This document shows positions 1-9,323 of a stretch of DNA of 64,000 nucleotides, piece by piece (the first letter of the stretch is position 1; each line of letters begins with the position of its first letter). Location of the stretch: the NCBI GenBank assembly GCA_965230635.1, contig CBDDLJ010000021.1:132787-196786 (forward strand), read 5' to 3'. This stretch comes from CBDDLJ01 sp965230635. GTDB lineage: Bacteria > Pseudomonadota > Gammaproteobacteria > UBA1113. The position numbers were made by a program, and so were the translations under genes. A model generated the notes under the pieces. That model worked only from the letters and a program-made list of their open reading frames with translations. It was not told the origin of the DNA and searched no databases.

Positions 1-1
1 G

Positions 2-853
2 TCAAAAAAACCTGGTGTTGTAGGGATGGTATTGATGCTCCTTCGGGACCAGCGTGTGGATGTAAGGGCTCGCTGCAATCTGGCGGCAAGCGCTGTTGCC
101 TCGTTGTCGAAAAATCCTGGTATTGTGAAGGCGGTATTGACGCTGCTTCAGGACCCTCGTGTGGGGACCGGGGTTTGCTACGATCTGGCGCAACGCGTTG
201 TTGCCTTGTTGTCGGAAAATTCCGGTGTTGTGGAGGTGGTATTGATACTCCTTCAGGACCAGCGTGTGGATTTAAAGGTTCGCTGCAATTTGGCCGCAAG
301 TGCGTTTGCCTCATTATCGGAAAATCCGGATATTGTGGAAGCGGTATTGAGGTTTCTTCGGGACCAGAGTATGGACGTATGGTTTCGCCGTGTTCTTGCG
401 GCACGCATCTGCCAGCATTGTGTTAAATGGCCGAATAAAACCCTTACCTTCCTCGACAGTTTATTTGTCAAAGGTCGCTATGAAGGGGAACTATCTGGGG
501 ATATTGATATTCCTGTGCATGTAATACTGCCTTTGTACGAAAAGACTCATGAGCAAGGTCGCAAGTATATTAAAGCGCAATTAGTAAAACACCGTGTCTT
601 AGTGTATGATCGAGCAGAGACTGTATTAGTGAGGCAAGCAGGGCAAACTGAACATCTTAAATTATCGTTGTTTACCATTAAACAAGTCAAACAAGCCCAA
701 TTGTATCGCTTGACATTTGATGATCCAGCAAGCTCTATATTCCATCAAGAGTTCTTTGCAGAGCGACAACCACGAATTCTTGATACTCGCGAAGAAACTC
801 GCCGACAAGAGGACGAGGGGTGTATCCCTCGACTTCGACACTTTTTTTCATAA
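2..853 (+). CDS. HEAT-like tandem-repeat protein, 3' part only
   Basis: The reading frame is already open at the left edge, so the true start lies outside the window. About four repeats of 35 residues are visible, each built as N-P-x-I/V-V-x-x-V-L-x-x-L-x-D-x-x-V-D followed by a basic, Ala/Leu-rich second helix ending in S-L-S-E/K. This two-helix pattern fits HEAT/armadillo-type solenoids, which usually mediate protein-protein contact. The repeats are also similar as DNA (unit about 105 bp) and visibly richer in G+C than the surroundings. A non-repeat C-terminal domain of about 140 residues follows, which I do not recognise. No signal peptide or membrane segment is seen. A role as host-directed effector is possible but unproven. 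Confidence 0.6.
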   Translation, partial: SKKPGVVGMVLMLLRDQRVDVRARCNLAASAVASLSKNPGIVKAVLTLLQDPRVGTGVCYDLAQRVVALLSENSGVVEVVLILLQDQRVDLKVRCNLAASAFASLSENPDIVEAVLRFLRDQSMDVWFRRVLAARICQHCVKWPNKTLTFLDSLFVKGRYEGELSGDIDIPVHVILPLYEKTHEQGRKYIKAQLVKHRVLVYDRAETVLVRQAGQTEHLKLSLFTIKQVKQAQLYRLTFDDPASSIFHQEFFAERQPRILDTREETRRQEDEGCIPRLRHFFS

Positions 854-1277
854 CTTACTGAAATGAATAGATTTTCCTCTTATTATATCAATGATTTCAG
901 GGTGAGATCTTACTCTGGCATGTGATTGACACAAGGCGATTTTAGTTGTGTCAAAGCAAAATAGAAATGTCCCTTTTCTAAATAACAAAATATTATTGCA
1001 GTATAATTTTCAATCATCTGTGGATGTAGTGCGGTTAAAGATGTGGGCAATAATATGGTAAACCTTTTGGACTTGAGCTTTAACTTGCCTACACCCTCAG
1101 AAAAACAGTATAAAAGAAAAACTGAAACAGATAAGTGGAGCGAGAAATTTCGAAGCAAACTATTGATTGGTGAAATAGAAAGCAAAATATGGTGTTACTC
1201 TGCTTATTTTTAAACCGCCAGTTGTCAGTCTATGGTCAGCCTGGCATAATCTGCCTGTAAGAGGAGAATAATCGAAA
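854..1277. other. Intergenic, no gene seen
   Basis: AT-rich spacer of about 420 bp between the HEAT-like gene and the DUF2066 gene. Only weak open frames occur on the minus strand, without ribosome binding site or recognisable protein character. It should carry the promoter for the DUF2066 gene, whose ribosome site (AGAGGAG) lies near 1260-1266. Confidence 0.5.
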
Positions 1278-2339
1278 ATGAACAAAATTTGCACTTCATT
1301 GCGTGCTTGTGTGTTAATCTTTGTACTTACGTTGGCACTGACTGCATCGGCAACATCAGATGAAATGTACAATGTCGTTATTCCGGTTGCTGACAAACAG
1401 GCTAATCAGGCCGCTTTGTTAAAAGCCGCTTTCAAGCAAGTGTTGATAAAAGTTGCTGGTAATCGAGCTATCATCAATGATCCCACTGTCAAAAAGCAAT
1501 TGAATAATGCACAACAAATGGTGCTTGATTATGCGTATCTTGACAAGCCAGGTATTGATGGCCAGCGGTTATTAAAAGTACGGTTTGATCCTGCATTGAT
1601 CCAAGATGTTTTGCTCGGTGCTGAGCAAGAAATTTGGGGAGGGCAACGTCCGGTTACGGTTGTTTGGTTGGTCGATGACAATGGTAAGAAAAAACAAATT
1701 ATTGCAACGGATACTAAAATACAGATAACCAAAACATTAGCGCAAGTAAGTGAGCAACGGGGGCTACCCATGATGTTGCCACTGATGGATTTGGAAGATT
1801 TAGCTAAAATTAGTCCGGATCAGATTTGGCAGTTAGATATTGATGCCATTAGCAGTGCATCCATTCGCTATAGTTCTCCAGTACAAATTGTCGCTAAGAT
1901 TAATAGCCAACAAGAAAACAATGCAGTAAACATCGATTGGTATGTGTTACATGACTACAGTCGTAAGCACTATAGCAATACAGCGAACAATATAACAACA
2001 GCACTAGAACAGGGATTACAGGAAGGAATTGATTTCATTGCACGTCGTTATGCTCGTAATGATGATGAGCAAGGCCATCCATCTACCGTTGTTTTGACGG
2101 TATATAAAGTTAAGGGTGTAGAGCATTATGCAAAACTGATGACTTATTTAGAACAATTGCCGATTGTCAAACGATTCGAAGTGCAGCGCATTGGTGGTGA
2201 GGATGTGACGTTGGATTTATCCGTTTTAGGTGGTCGACAGGCAATTGTGAAAGTTTTTTCTGAAGATAAAAAACTAGAACCCATAAAAGAAGGGGGTGCT
2301 TTAGATGCCAGTAATTTGCGTTACCAAATGAGCACATAG
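1278..2339 (+). CDS. DUF2066 family exported protein
   Basis: Protein of 353 residues with a clear N-terminal signal peptide (hydrophobic core about residues 10-24, Ala-rich end) and a mature N-terminus rich in V-x-V-P-V-A-D-K. The next segment, with A-F-K-Q-V-L-I-K-V-A-G and later conserved D/P positions, is typical of DUF2066 proteins, which have no established biochemical function. The ATG has an AGAGGAG site about 10 bases upstream. The gene lies just before a PerM-type transporter and Hda, a neighbourhood seen in other gammaproteobacteria. Probably periplasmic. Family assignment is fairly sure; function unknown. Confidence 0.75.
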   Translation: MNKICTSLRACVLIFVLTLALTASATSDEMYNVVIPVADKQANQAALLKAAFKQVLIKVAGNRAIINDPTVKKQLNNAQQMVLDYAYLDKPGIDGQRLLKVRFDPALIQDVLLGAEQEIWGGQRPVTVVWLVDDNGKKKQIIATDTKIQITKTLAQVSEQRGLPMMLPLMDLEDLAKISPDQIWQLDIDAISSASIRYSSPVQIVAKINSQQENNAVNIDWYVLHDYSRKHYSNTANNITTALEQGLQEGIDFIARRYARNDDEQGHPSTVVLTVYKVKGVEHYAKLMTYLEQLPIVKRFEVQRIGGEDVTLDLSVLGGRQAIVKVFSEDKKLEPIKEGGALDASNLRYQMST

Positions 2340-2401
2340 CAAATAGTATTACAGTGGACATCGATGATTCCTAGAACACAGCACATAAGAGGAGTGCAGT
2401 C

Positions 2402-3478
2402 ATGCAGACAGTGACCAAATGGTTTTGGTTTAGCAGTGCCATTTTATTTTTTGTTTTGCTCTACTATTTAATTCCTGTCTTAACGCCTTTTGTCGTTGCT
2501 GCTGTTCTGGCCTATTTATTTGATCCTATCGTAAATCGTTTACAAAAAATAAAAATTCCTCGCGTCATAGGTGTTGTTATAGTATTTTTTGTTATTATGC
2601 TATTGATAGCCATGATTTTATTGTATCTTATTCCCCTGCTGGAAGAACAAATCATTATGTTATTCAAGAAAACTCCGGCACTTATTAGCTGGGCCAGTGA
2701 TTTGTTGGATAGCTACTTTGATATTCAGTTGAGCTTGTCAAATAAGCTAAGTACAGAGAATATAAAAGGGCTCTTAAGAAATAACTTACAACAAGCGGGT
2801 GGCATTTTGTCGATTATCCTTAAAACAGTCACGACGTCAAGCTTGGCATTAGTCGCATGGGTGGTTAATTTATTATTGGTACCTGTTGTATTATTTTACT
2901 TATTGCGAGACTGGCATCAAGTGGTGCAAGGTGTCTATCATTTATTACCACGTCGCATTGTTCCCGCAATAACAAGTTTGCTAGGGGAATGTAATGAAGT
3001 ACTCAGTGCTTTCTTTCGTGGTCAATTGTTAGTAATGATTGCTTTAGGTATTTTATATTCAGTAGGATTGACAATTGTCGGTGTGGATTTAGCCGTATTA
3101 ATTGGTATGTTAAGTGGATTAGTCAGTATTGTACCGTATTTGGGTTTTATTATTGGGATTATTGTCGCGTCCATCGCTGCTTTTTTTCAATTTCAAGAGC
3201 CCATTTATTTATTATATGTCGCTATCGTTTTCTTAATCACAAATGGCCTTGAGTCATCGGTGTTAACACCATTATTAATTGGTAATAAAATAGGATTACA
3301 CCCAGTAGCGGTTATTTTTTCGATTCTAGCGGGAGGGCAATTATTTGGTTTCGTTGGTGTGCTGTTAGCATTACCTGTTGCAGCGGTTATTATGGTTTTT
3401 ATTCGTTTTTTCTGTCAGTATTATATGGGTAGTCAACTTTATCAGATGAAACGCAACAGCAACGAGGCTAAAATGTGA
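2402..3478 (+). CDS. perM: AI-2E family transporter (PerM-like permease)
   Basis: 358 residues with about seven or eight hydrophobic segments: paired helices at the N-terminus (L-I-P-V-L-T-P-F-V-V-A-A-V-L-A-Y-L-F-D-P is the family signature), a long amphipathic middle section, then a C-terminal membrane cluster. This is the UPF0118/AI-2E exporter fold; substrates of PerM members are not firmly known. Start ATG follows AGAGGAG at a good distance. Its TGA stop overlaps the GTG start of hda by four bases, so the two are probably translationally coupled, as commonly seen in gammaproteobacteria. Confidence 0.85.
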   Translation: MQTVTKWFWFSSAILFFVLLYYLIPVLTPFVVAAVLAYLFDPIVNRLQKIKIPRVIGVVIVFFVIMLLIAMILLYLIPLLEEQIIMLFKKTPALISWASDLLDSYFDIQLSLSNKLSTENIKGLLRNNLQQAGGILSIILKTVTTSSLALVAWVVNLLLVPVVLFYLLRDWHQVVQGVYHLLPRRIVPAITSLLGECNEVLSAFFRGQLLVMIALGILYSVGLTIVGVDLAVLIGMLSGLVSIVPYLGFIIGIIVASIAAFFQFQEPIYLLYVAIVFLITNGLESSVLTPLLIGNKIGLHPVAVIFSILAGGQLFGFVGVLLALPVAAVIMVFIRFFCQYYMGSQLYQMKRNSNEAKM

Positions 3479-4185
3479 CCGAACAGCTAATATTCACCAC
3501 AGCAAGCTTATCACCGCATGCAACTTTTTCTAGTTTTTACCCGGCAGAAAACTCAAGTATTATTGACTATTTAAAAAGATTTGCCCAAGGACAAGAAGAG
3601 CAATTTGTTTATTTATGGGGGAATCATCGCAGTGGTTGCAGTCATTTACTACAAGCAACTTGTCATATGGCAAATGAATACCAACAATCTGCTATGTATT
3701 TATCCTTTCGGCAAAAGCAAACATTAACCCCTAGCGTTTTAGAAGCGCTAGAACAAATGCAGTGTGTTTGTTTAGACGATATTGATGCTATTGCTGGTGA
3801 TACAAACTGGGAAGAAGCTCTTTTTCACTTATATAACCGATTACGCGATAGTGATGTACGATTATTAGTGGCAGCCCATAACTATGTTAGCGCAATCCCC
3901 TTTCAACTAGCGGATTTGTGTTCCCGGCTTACTTGGGGAGTAGCGCTGCGCTTGCAGCAACTTAATGAGCAAGAAAAAGCAGCGGCTATACAATTTTCTG
4001 CCAAACAGCGAGGCTTTGAGTTATCGGATGCTGTGGTAAAGTTTTTGTTAAACCACTGTGCCCGTGATCAAGCAAGTTTATTTACAATTTTAGAGCATTT
4101 AGATAAAGCATCGTTAGTGGCAAAACGAAAATTAACTGTACCTTTTGTTAAATCAGTATTGGCGATCCATACTCATCGTAGCTGA
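3475..4185 (+). CDS. hda: DnaA regulatory inactivator Hda
   Basis: 236 residues, the usual length for Hda, an AAA+ DnaA-domain-III homologue that works with the loaded sliding clamp to stimulate ATP hydrolysis by DnaA and so prevents over-initiation of replication. Visible features are the Walker A-like L-W-G-N-H-R-S-G-C-S-H-L-L (less canonical than usual), Walker B C-L-D-D-I-D-A-I, and the sensor region S-R-L-T-W-G. The start is GTG at 3475, overlapping the perM stop (GTGA), which fixes the start. No DNA-binding domain IV is present, as expected for Hda rather than DnaA. Confidence 0.88.
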   Translation: MTEQLIFTTASLSPHATFSSFYPAENSSIIDYLKRFAQGQEEQFVYLWGNHRSGCSHLLQATCHMANEYQQSAMYLSFRQKQTLTPSVLEALEQMQCVCLDDIDAIAGDTNWEEALFHLYNRLRDSDVRLLVAAHNYVSAIPFQLADLCSRLTWGVALRLQQLNEQEKAAAIQFSAKQRGFELSDAVVKFLLNHCARDQASLFTILEHLDKASLVAKRKLTVPFVKSVLAIHTHRS

Positions 4186-4224
4186 CTAAAGATACCGATT
4201 ATAAAATTAGTTGTTTTTTTATGG

Positions 4225-4833
4225 TTAAGTGCGATGAGTATCTGCCTGCAACTTTAATGCAGTTTCTGCTAAACGTTTTCCAAGAGCGATGCACAATCGC
4301 TTTTCTTCTTCATTAACCACTGTCTTATTGTCAGCTCCGGCTGTATGTGATGCGCCATAAGGGGTTCCTCCTGTTTGAGTTGTGATTAAATCAGCTTCAG
4401 AATAGGGCAAACCTAGGATCATTGTGCCATGATGCAGTAGCGGCAGCATCATACTGAGTAATGTCGTTTCTTGACCGCCGTGTAAACTGGCCGTTGATGT
4501 AAAAACTGATGCTGGTTTACCAATTAGTGCGCCTGATAACCACAACGATCCTGTTCCGTCCAAGAAGTATTTTAATGGAGCCGCCATATTGCCAAAACGA
4601 GTGGGGCTACCGATTGCAATACCATGACAACTTTCTAAGTCAGCTAGTGTTGCAAAAGGCGCACCTTCATCAGGAATACTGGGCTCAGTGGCTTCGCAAG
4701 TGGTTGAAATAGGCGGCACTGTTTTCAATTTGGCTTTTGCCTCTGGAACTTCTTCAATGCCACGAGCAACATAGTCTGCCATTTTTTTTGTATTACCATG
4801 ACGGCTGTAATATAACACCAGTAATTCAATCAT
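4225..4833 (-). CDS. wrbA: NAD(P)H:quinone oxidoreductase, WrbA type
   Basis: 202 residues of flavodoxin-like fold. The FMN phosphate loop Y-Y-S-R-H-G-N-T sits at residues 8-15, and the WrbA-specific stretches G-S-P-T-R-F-G-N-M and F-T-S-T-A-S-L-H-G-G-Q-E-T-T are present. WrbA enzymes carry out two-electron reduction of quinones with NAD(P)H and FMN, limiting semiquinone formation under oxidative stress. The ATG is preceded by AAGGAGCT. It converges on hda (39 bp between stops) and is divergent from the downstream histidine kinase. Confidence 0.92.
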   Translation of the reverse strand: MIELLVLYYSRHGNTKKMADYVARGIEEVPEAKAKLKTVPPISTTCEATEPSIPDEGAPFATLADLESCHGIAIGSPTRFGNMAAPLKYFLDGTGSLWLSGALIGKPASVFTSTASLHGGQETTLLSMMLPLLHHGTMILGLPYSEADLITTQTGGTPYGASHTAGADNKTVVNEEEKRLCIALGKRLAETALKLQADTHRT

Positions 4834-5085
4834 AGAAAGCTCCTTTTATTTCTCTAGAAAGTCAGTATCCCAAATTTAGTAATCGTTGTCTATGGCGCAA
4901 TCTTCGCTGTATTGTGATGACGTCAACTGTAAAAATGGGAGGGATAATGGGTTAGTTGATAAAGGGTCAAAAGCTGACGAGCAGCGCAGAAATTGCTCAC
5001 AGCACATACAGATATATCCAATAAAATAATGAACATTTTTATGACATAATAGTAACACAAAGCGTCAATCAATGAGGAGGGCACG

Positions 5086-6651
5086 ATGACAATGAATCAA
5101 AAAATACTACCAGCCAACCAGGATAACTTATCCCATATAATCAGTGTGCTAGGGCACGAATTACGCACTCCCTTGAATGCAATTTACGGTATGTCACAAA
5201 TTTTAAGGAAACTGGATAATATAGATAATCAAGTTATGCGCAGTATTGATGTGATTTACCAATCATCCCGCGATGTGTTACCTATCTTGAATTATATTTC
5301 AGATTTTTACTCAAGAGATGGAACTTACCAGTTTCGTCAAGAACCTTTTAACTTGTTGAGTGTAATGGAAAGATTAATTCAAGAGATATACGAAGAAGCA
5401 AGAGAGAAAGAATTAAATGTGTTTTTAGATTTCCAACCGTTTACGTTACAAAATGTGATGGGCGATAAAAAAATTATTGAAATGGTGCTAACATTCATTT
5501 TAAATAATGCACTGCGATTTACTCAGCATGGTGAAATCTATGTCAAAGTAGAAAGTCAAAAACAAGATGATGAAATTGCTGATTTTACTATCACAATTGA
5601 AGATAGTGGCTGCGGTATTGAACCAAGGATCTTAGATACACTCTTTAATTTATTTTCACAAAATAGTCAAGATGACTATAAAAGCTCAGGCTTAAAATTA
5701 TCAATCAGCCAAGATTTAATTAATGGTATGGGAGGGGTGATTAATGTGCAAAGTAAGCCTAACATGGGAACGCGCGTTAGTATACATTTGCCATTGCAGC
5801 TGCAAGCACAAGAGACTGTAGACACCAAAGTGCTATGGGATACTTTTCGACAGTGTTTGCGCGTATTGATTGTTGAAAATAATGAGTGTATAGGTGAGTC
5901 ATTAAGTCACTATTTAGCGGTTAGCGAGTCAAACGTGGTTTCAGAGGAAAATATGTTGGTAGCAATGAAATCTGCTTTTGCACAACGTAAGCCATATAAA
6001 ATGATTGTGGTAGATGAGTGTTTTATCAGTGCTTACCGGGATGAGTTACGAGCATTATTTAATTCTGCACCACAGCGCTTAATATCAGGTTGCTTGTTTG
6101 TTGTTTTAAGTGATGAAGAAAGCAGTCAGTCGATACAATTTTTAAAGGATACAGTATCTGTCAGTGTTATAAAAAAACCATTGAAACCATCTGTCTTGAC
6201 GCGACAGTTAGCACTAGATTGGTGTCATTTTAAAAATAGTGAAAAGCAACATAACACGGCAGTACCGTTTGATTTTTCTCCTAGTGTATTATTGGTTGAA
6301 GACGATGAAATAAATATTGATGTGGAAAAAATGATGCTAGAGTCATTAGGCTGCCAAGTTGATGTTGCTTACAGTGGTGAAGAAGCATTAGATTTAGTAA
6401 AAAAACTGACTTGTCATTACCATTTAATTTTCTTAGATATCGGTTTGCCGGGTAGAAACGGTTTTGAGATAGCTCCCATGTTAAAAGAAAGTGCCAAAGC
6501 TTACCAAATGCCTATTGTTGCCATGACCTCTTATGTATCTGATCGCAATATACAGCGCTGCTATCGCTCAGGTATGGTGGATGTTATACCTAAGCCGGCA
6601 ACGATAGAGCAGTTGGAATCTACGTTACGACAGTTTATTCCAAATATTTAG
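5086..6651 (+). CDS. Soluble hybrid histidine kinase with two receiver domains
   Basis: 521 residues, no membrane segment and no input domain. Order: HisKA with the phospho-accepting His24 in G-H-E-L-R-T-P; HATPase_c at about 110-240 with N box (L-N-N-A-L-R-F), G1 box D-S-G-C-G-I and a G2-like G-L-K-L; a first receiver-like domain (about 260-385) whose N-terminal acidic pair is replaced by E-N-N although V-V-D-E and I-K-K-P are kept; and a canonical C-terminal receiver (about 400-521) with E-D-D, phospho-Asp451 in F-L-D-I-G-L-P-G and K-P. Start ATG follows GAGGAGG. The signal is presumably cytosolic. A degenerate protein with the same domain order lies at 55152-56675. Confidence 0.88.
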   Translation: MTMNQKILPANQDNLSHIISVLGHELRTPLNAIYGMSQILRKLDNIDNQVMRSIDVIYQSSRDVLPILNYISDFYSRDGTYQFRQEPFNLLSVMERLIQEIYEEAREKELNVFLDFQPFTLQNVMGDKKIIEMVLTFILNNALRFTQHGEIYVKVESQKQDDEIADFTITIEDSGCGIEPRILDTLFNLFSQNSQDDYKSSGLKLSISQDLINGMGGVINVQSKPNMGTRVSIHLPLQLQAQETVDTKVLWDTFRQCLRVLIVENNECIGESLSHYLAVSESNVVSEENMLVAMKSAFAQRKPYKMIVVDECFISAYRDELRALFNSAPQRLISGCLFVVLSDEESSQSIQFLKDTVSVSVIKKPLKPSVLTRQLALDWCHFKNSEKQHNTAVPFDFSPSVLLVEDDEINIDVEKMMLESLGCQVDVAYSGEEALDLVKKLTCHYHLIFLDIGLPGRNGFEIAPMLKESAKAYQMPIVAMTSYVSDRNIQRCYRSGMVDVIPKPATIEQLESTLRQFIPNI

Positions 6652-6688
6652 TATTAGCGCGGTTTGTCATAATAATGTCTCATTTTGA

Positions 6689-6705
6689 GTCAATATCATA
6701 TTGAC
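6689..6705. promoter_or_regulatory. Short perfect palindrome upstream of panB
   Basis: Eight-base arms GTCAATAT / ATATTGAC around a single C, located 92 bp before the panB start and 38 bp after the kinase stop. It could be an operator for the pan operon or a weak terminator of the kinase gene; there is no T run, which argues against a strong intrinsic terminator. Confidence 0.3.
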
Positions 6706-6796
6706 TTAGCATGGGCGCATTTCTTTTCATGAGAGGTTACGAATATGATACACTTGCTTTTCACCACAGATCACATATTTTAAGGTACAACATGAC

Positions 6797-7588
6797 ATGA
6801 AAACAATATCCGCCTTGCAAAGAAAAAAAACAAATGGTGAAAAAATATGCGCTTTAACCGCTTATGATACCAGCATGGCTCAATTGTTGAGCGATTGTGA
6901 TATTGATTTCATTTTAGTAGGGGATTCTGTTGGCATGGTGGTTTGCGGTTATCCAGATACTGTGCCGGTGACGTTAGACATTATTCTTTATCATTTGCAG
7001 AATGTGAAGCGGGCCCCTATTCACTCATTAGTTGTTGCTGACATGCCATTTGCCACCTATTCGGATACGAAAACTGCATGGAAAAATGCTGCCCGCTTAA
7101 TGCAAGCGGGTGCACAGATGGTAAAAATGGAAGGAGGGGCTAATTTAGCAGATACCGTTGGTTATCTCTCTGAACGTGGTATACCTGTCTGTGCGCATAT
7201 TGGTTTATCAAGCCAAATGGTACATCACATGGGTGGCTATAAGATCCAAGGGCGTGAGCAAGCAGATGCTGAGCGGATATTTAATGATGCGAAGACATTG
7301 GAGCAAGCAGGGGCACAATTGTGCTTGTTGGAATGTATCCCGCTGGAGTTGGCTAAGAAAATCAGTACCCAATTAGTTATACCTACTATTGGTATTGGCG
7401 CAGGTCCGCATTGTGATGGACAAATCTTAGTAACCTATGATTTACTTGGGTTAACCCCGCATAAACCTTATAAGTTTGTTAAAAATTTTTTAACTGGCCA
7501 AACAGGCGGTATTCATGCTGCGATAAACGCTTTTGTCAGTGAAGTTCGGCAAGGTGATTTTCCGACTATGGCGAACTCATTTCAATGA
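6797..7588 (+). CDS. panB: 3-methyl-2-oxobutanoate hydroxymethyltransferase PanB
   Basis: 263 residues, normal length. PanB transfers a hydroxymethyl group from 5,10-methylene-THF to alpha-ketoisovalerate, giving ketopantoate, the first committed step of pantothenate synthesis. Family motifs include A-L-T-A-Y-D-T-S-M-A near the N-terminus, the metal-binding V-G-D-S-V-G-M-V, V-A-D-M-P-F, V-K-M-E-G-G and G-I-G-A-G. Its TGA stop overlaps the panC ATG by four bases, so it is the first gene of a tightly coupled panB-panC-panG-like operon. Confidence 0.96.
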   Translation: MKTISALQRKKTNGEKICALTAYDTSMAQLLSDCDIDFILVGDSVGMVVCGYPDTVPVTLDIILYHLQNVKRAPIHSLVVADMPFATYSDTKTAWKNAARLMQAGAQMVKMEGGANLADTVGYLSERGIPVCAHIGLSSQMVHHMGGYKIQGREQADAERIFNDAKTLEQAGAQLCLLECIPLELAKKISTQLVIPTIGIGAGPHCDGQILVTYDLLGLTPHKPYKFVKNFLTGQTGGIHAAINAFVSEVRQGDFPTMANSFQ

Positions 7589-8442
7589 AAATCATTAAAA
7601 CAATAGCCGCCATGCGTGAACTACATCAGCAATGGCAACGAGAGTTTAAAAAAATTGTGTTAGTGCCTACCATGGGTAATTTACATGAAGGTCATTTGTC
7701 ACTAGTTGATTTGGCAAAAGACTGTGCGAATGAAGTCATTGTGAGTATTTTTGTTAATCCTATGCAGTTTGGGCTACGAGAAGATTATGTTAATTACCCT
7801 CAAACGATTACAGAAGACTTAACCAAGCTGCAAGATAAAGGTATTTCAGCGGTGTTTATGCCTGACAGTAAAGAAATGTATCCGGCGGTATTATCAAGAA
7901 TGACATATATCAAGGTGCCTGAATTATCTGATATATTATGTGCTGTTACACGACCTCAATTTTTTCAAGGGGTGACCACCATTGTTGCTAAATTGTTTCA
8001 GATAGTACGACCTGATATAGCTGTCTTTGGTAAAAAAGATTATCAACAATGGCGTGTTATTCAACGTATGGTATCAGAATTAAATTTTCCTATTGATATT
8101 ATTGTTGCTGACATTGTTCGGGAAGGTGATGGTTTAGCAATGAGCTCACGTAATGCTTATTTGTCACCGCAGCAGCGTCAATCAGCACCAACATTGTATA
8201 AACTGTTAAAAGCGGCAGCGTTAAAAGTAAAGCAAAGAAAAGAACCACTGTCTGAAATAGAACAAATATTCATGTCAACATTAATAGCCAACGGATTTAT
8301 TCCAGATTATTTTTCTATTCGGCGCCAATCTGATTTAAGAATACCTGAAAAAAGTGATAGTGAACTTGTCATTTTAGCCGCAGCTAATTTAGCAACTACT
8401 CGCTTAATTGATAATATAGAAGTCAGCGTAGGTGTAACATAA
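7585..8442 (+). CDS. panC: Pantoate-beta-alanine ligase PanC
   Basis: 285 residues, full length. PanC joins pantoate and beta-alanine with ATP to make pantothenate. The nucleotidyltransferase HIGH-type motif appears as P-T-M-G-N-L-H-E-G-H-L (residues about 28-38), with F-V-N-P-M-Q-F, F-G-K-K-D-Y-Q-Q and the KMSKS-like M-S-S-R-N. It overlaps panB by ATGA upstream and the next gene by TAATG downstream. No panD (aspartate decarboxylase) is in the window, so beta-alanine must be made elsewhere or taken from the host. Confidence 0.96.
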   Translation: MKIIKTIAAMRELHQQWQREFKKIVLVPTMGNLHEGHLSLVDLAKDCANEVIVSIFVNPMQFGLREDYVNYPQTITEDLTKLQDKGISAVFMPDSKEMYPAVLSRMTYIKVPELSDILCAVTRPQFFQGVTTIVAKLFQIVRPDIAVFGKKDYQQWRVIQRMVSELNFPIDIIVADIVREGDGLAMSSRNAYLSPQQRQSAPTLYKLLKAAALKVKQRKEPLSEIEQIFMSTLIANGFIPDYFSIRRQSDLRIPEKSDSELVILAAANLATTRLIDNIEVSVGVT

Positions 8443-9323
8443 TGCAAGAATTAACGATACTCGGGGCTGGCCGAACAGCGAAAGTCTTAGCTTTTCTTTG
8501 GTCTAGAGAAAAGATTTTTGCCATTCGTCAAGTGTTAACAAGCCAATTAATAACAGCCAAAAAAGCAGTTGAGTTTATTGGCTCGGGAGAGCCTATTGCA
8601 GAATTTGCGCAAGTGAATGCTTGTAATAATTACTTTATTGCAGTGCCTGATGATGTGATAGTGGCTATTGCTAAACAGTTAGCTCAGCGTCATATTATCA
8701 AGCCGGGAGATTTGGTGTTTCATTGTAGCGGGACATTATCATCGGATGTGCTTGAACCAGTAAAAGCACAAGGAGCAATTATTGCCAGTTGCCATCCTAT
8801 CTATAGTTTTGCTGATTTGTCCTTTGCTTCAGAAAATTTTGTCAACATTTATTGCACCTTAGAGGGTGATGATAATGCTTGTCAGCAGTTGAAAAAAGTG
8901 TTTGCATCGATTGGTGGACAAGCTGAAATATGCACACAGCTAGATAAAGAACTGTATCATGCAAGTTTAGTTATGGTGAGTAATTATTTGGTAACGTTAT
9001 ATCGCATTGGTTTGGATTGTTTTGCAAAAGTAGGGATAACAGAGAAAAAAGGCTTAGCCATGCTAGCACCCTTAATGCAAGCCAGTTTGCAACAATGTGC
9101 GCAAAATGGACCTATCGAGGCATTAACAGGTCCTGTGGCTAGAGGCGATGTAGAGATTATTAAAAAACACTTGCGCAGTTTAAAAAAAACGCTACCACAG
9201 TATGAAACACTTTATCGACAGCTAGGTAAAAACACGTTAGAATTGGTACAACAGCGAGGACAGGTGTCAGCAGATATTACTCAACAAATACAGCAAATTT
9301 TACAGGAAGGGCAAGATGAGTAA
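8442..9323 (+). CDS. panG: Rossmann/DUF2520 protein, probable PanG-type ketopantoate reductase
   Basis: 293 residues with an N-terminal Rossmann motif (L-G-A-G-R-T-A-K-V-L-A), the stretch H-C-S-G-T-L-S-S-D-V followed by S-C-H-P-I-Y-S-F, and a C-terminal helical domain, together typical of Rossmann-like/DUF2520 proteins. From memory of the literature, a protein of this kind in Francisella (PanG) reduces ketopantoate to pantoate in place of PanE. Here it starts inside the stop of panC, and no panE is seen, so it probably supplies the missing middle step between PanB and PanC. The symbol is an inference from family and position. Confidence 0.75.
   Translation: MQELTILGAGRTAKVLAFLWSREKIFAIRQVLTSQLITAKKAVEFIGSGEPIAEFAQVNACNNYFIAVPDDVIVAIAKQLAQRHIIKPGDLVFHCSGTLSSDVLEPVKAQGAIIASCHPIYSFADLSFASENFVNIYCTLEGDDNACQQLKKVFASIGGQAEICTQLDKELYHASLVMVSNYLVTLYRIGLDCFAKVGITEKKGLAMLAPLMQASLQQCAQNGPIEALTGPVARGDVEIIKKHLRSLKKTLPQYETLYRQLGKNTLELVQQRGQVSADITQQIQQILQEGQDE

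Noticed and set aside
910..1396. Minus-strand frames between the HEAT-like and DUF2066 genes
   Set aside because: No ribosome site or protein-like composition; the second overlaps the start of the DUF2066 gene.
4876..5058. Minus-strand frame in the wrbA-kinase spacer
   Set aside because: Cys/Leu-rich chance frame in a divergent promoter region.
8442..9323. PanE-type ketopantoate reductase
   Set aside because: The C-terminal region matches DUF2520, not the PanE/ApbA C-terminal domain.
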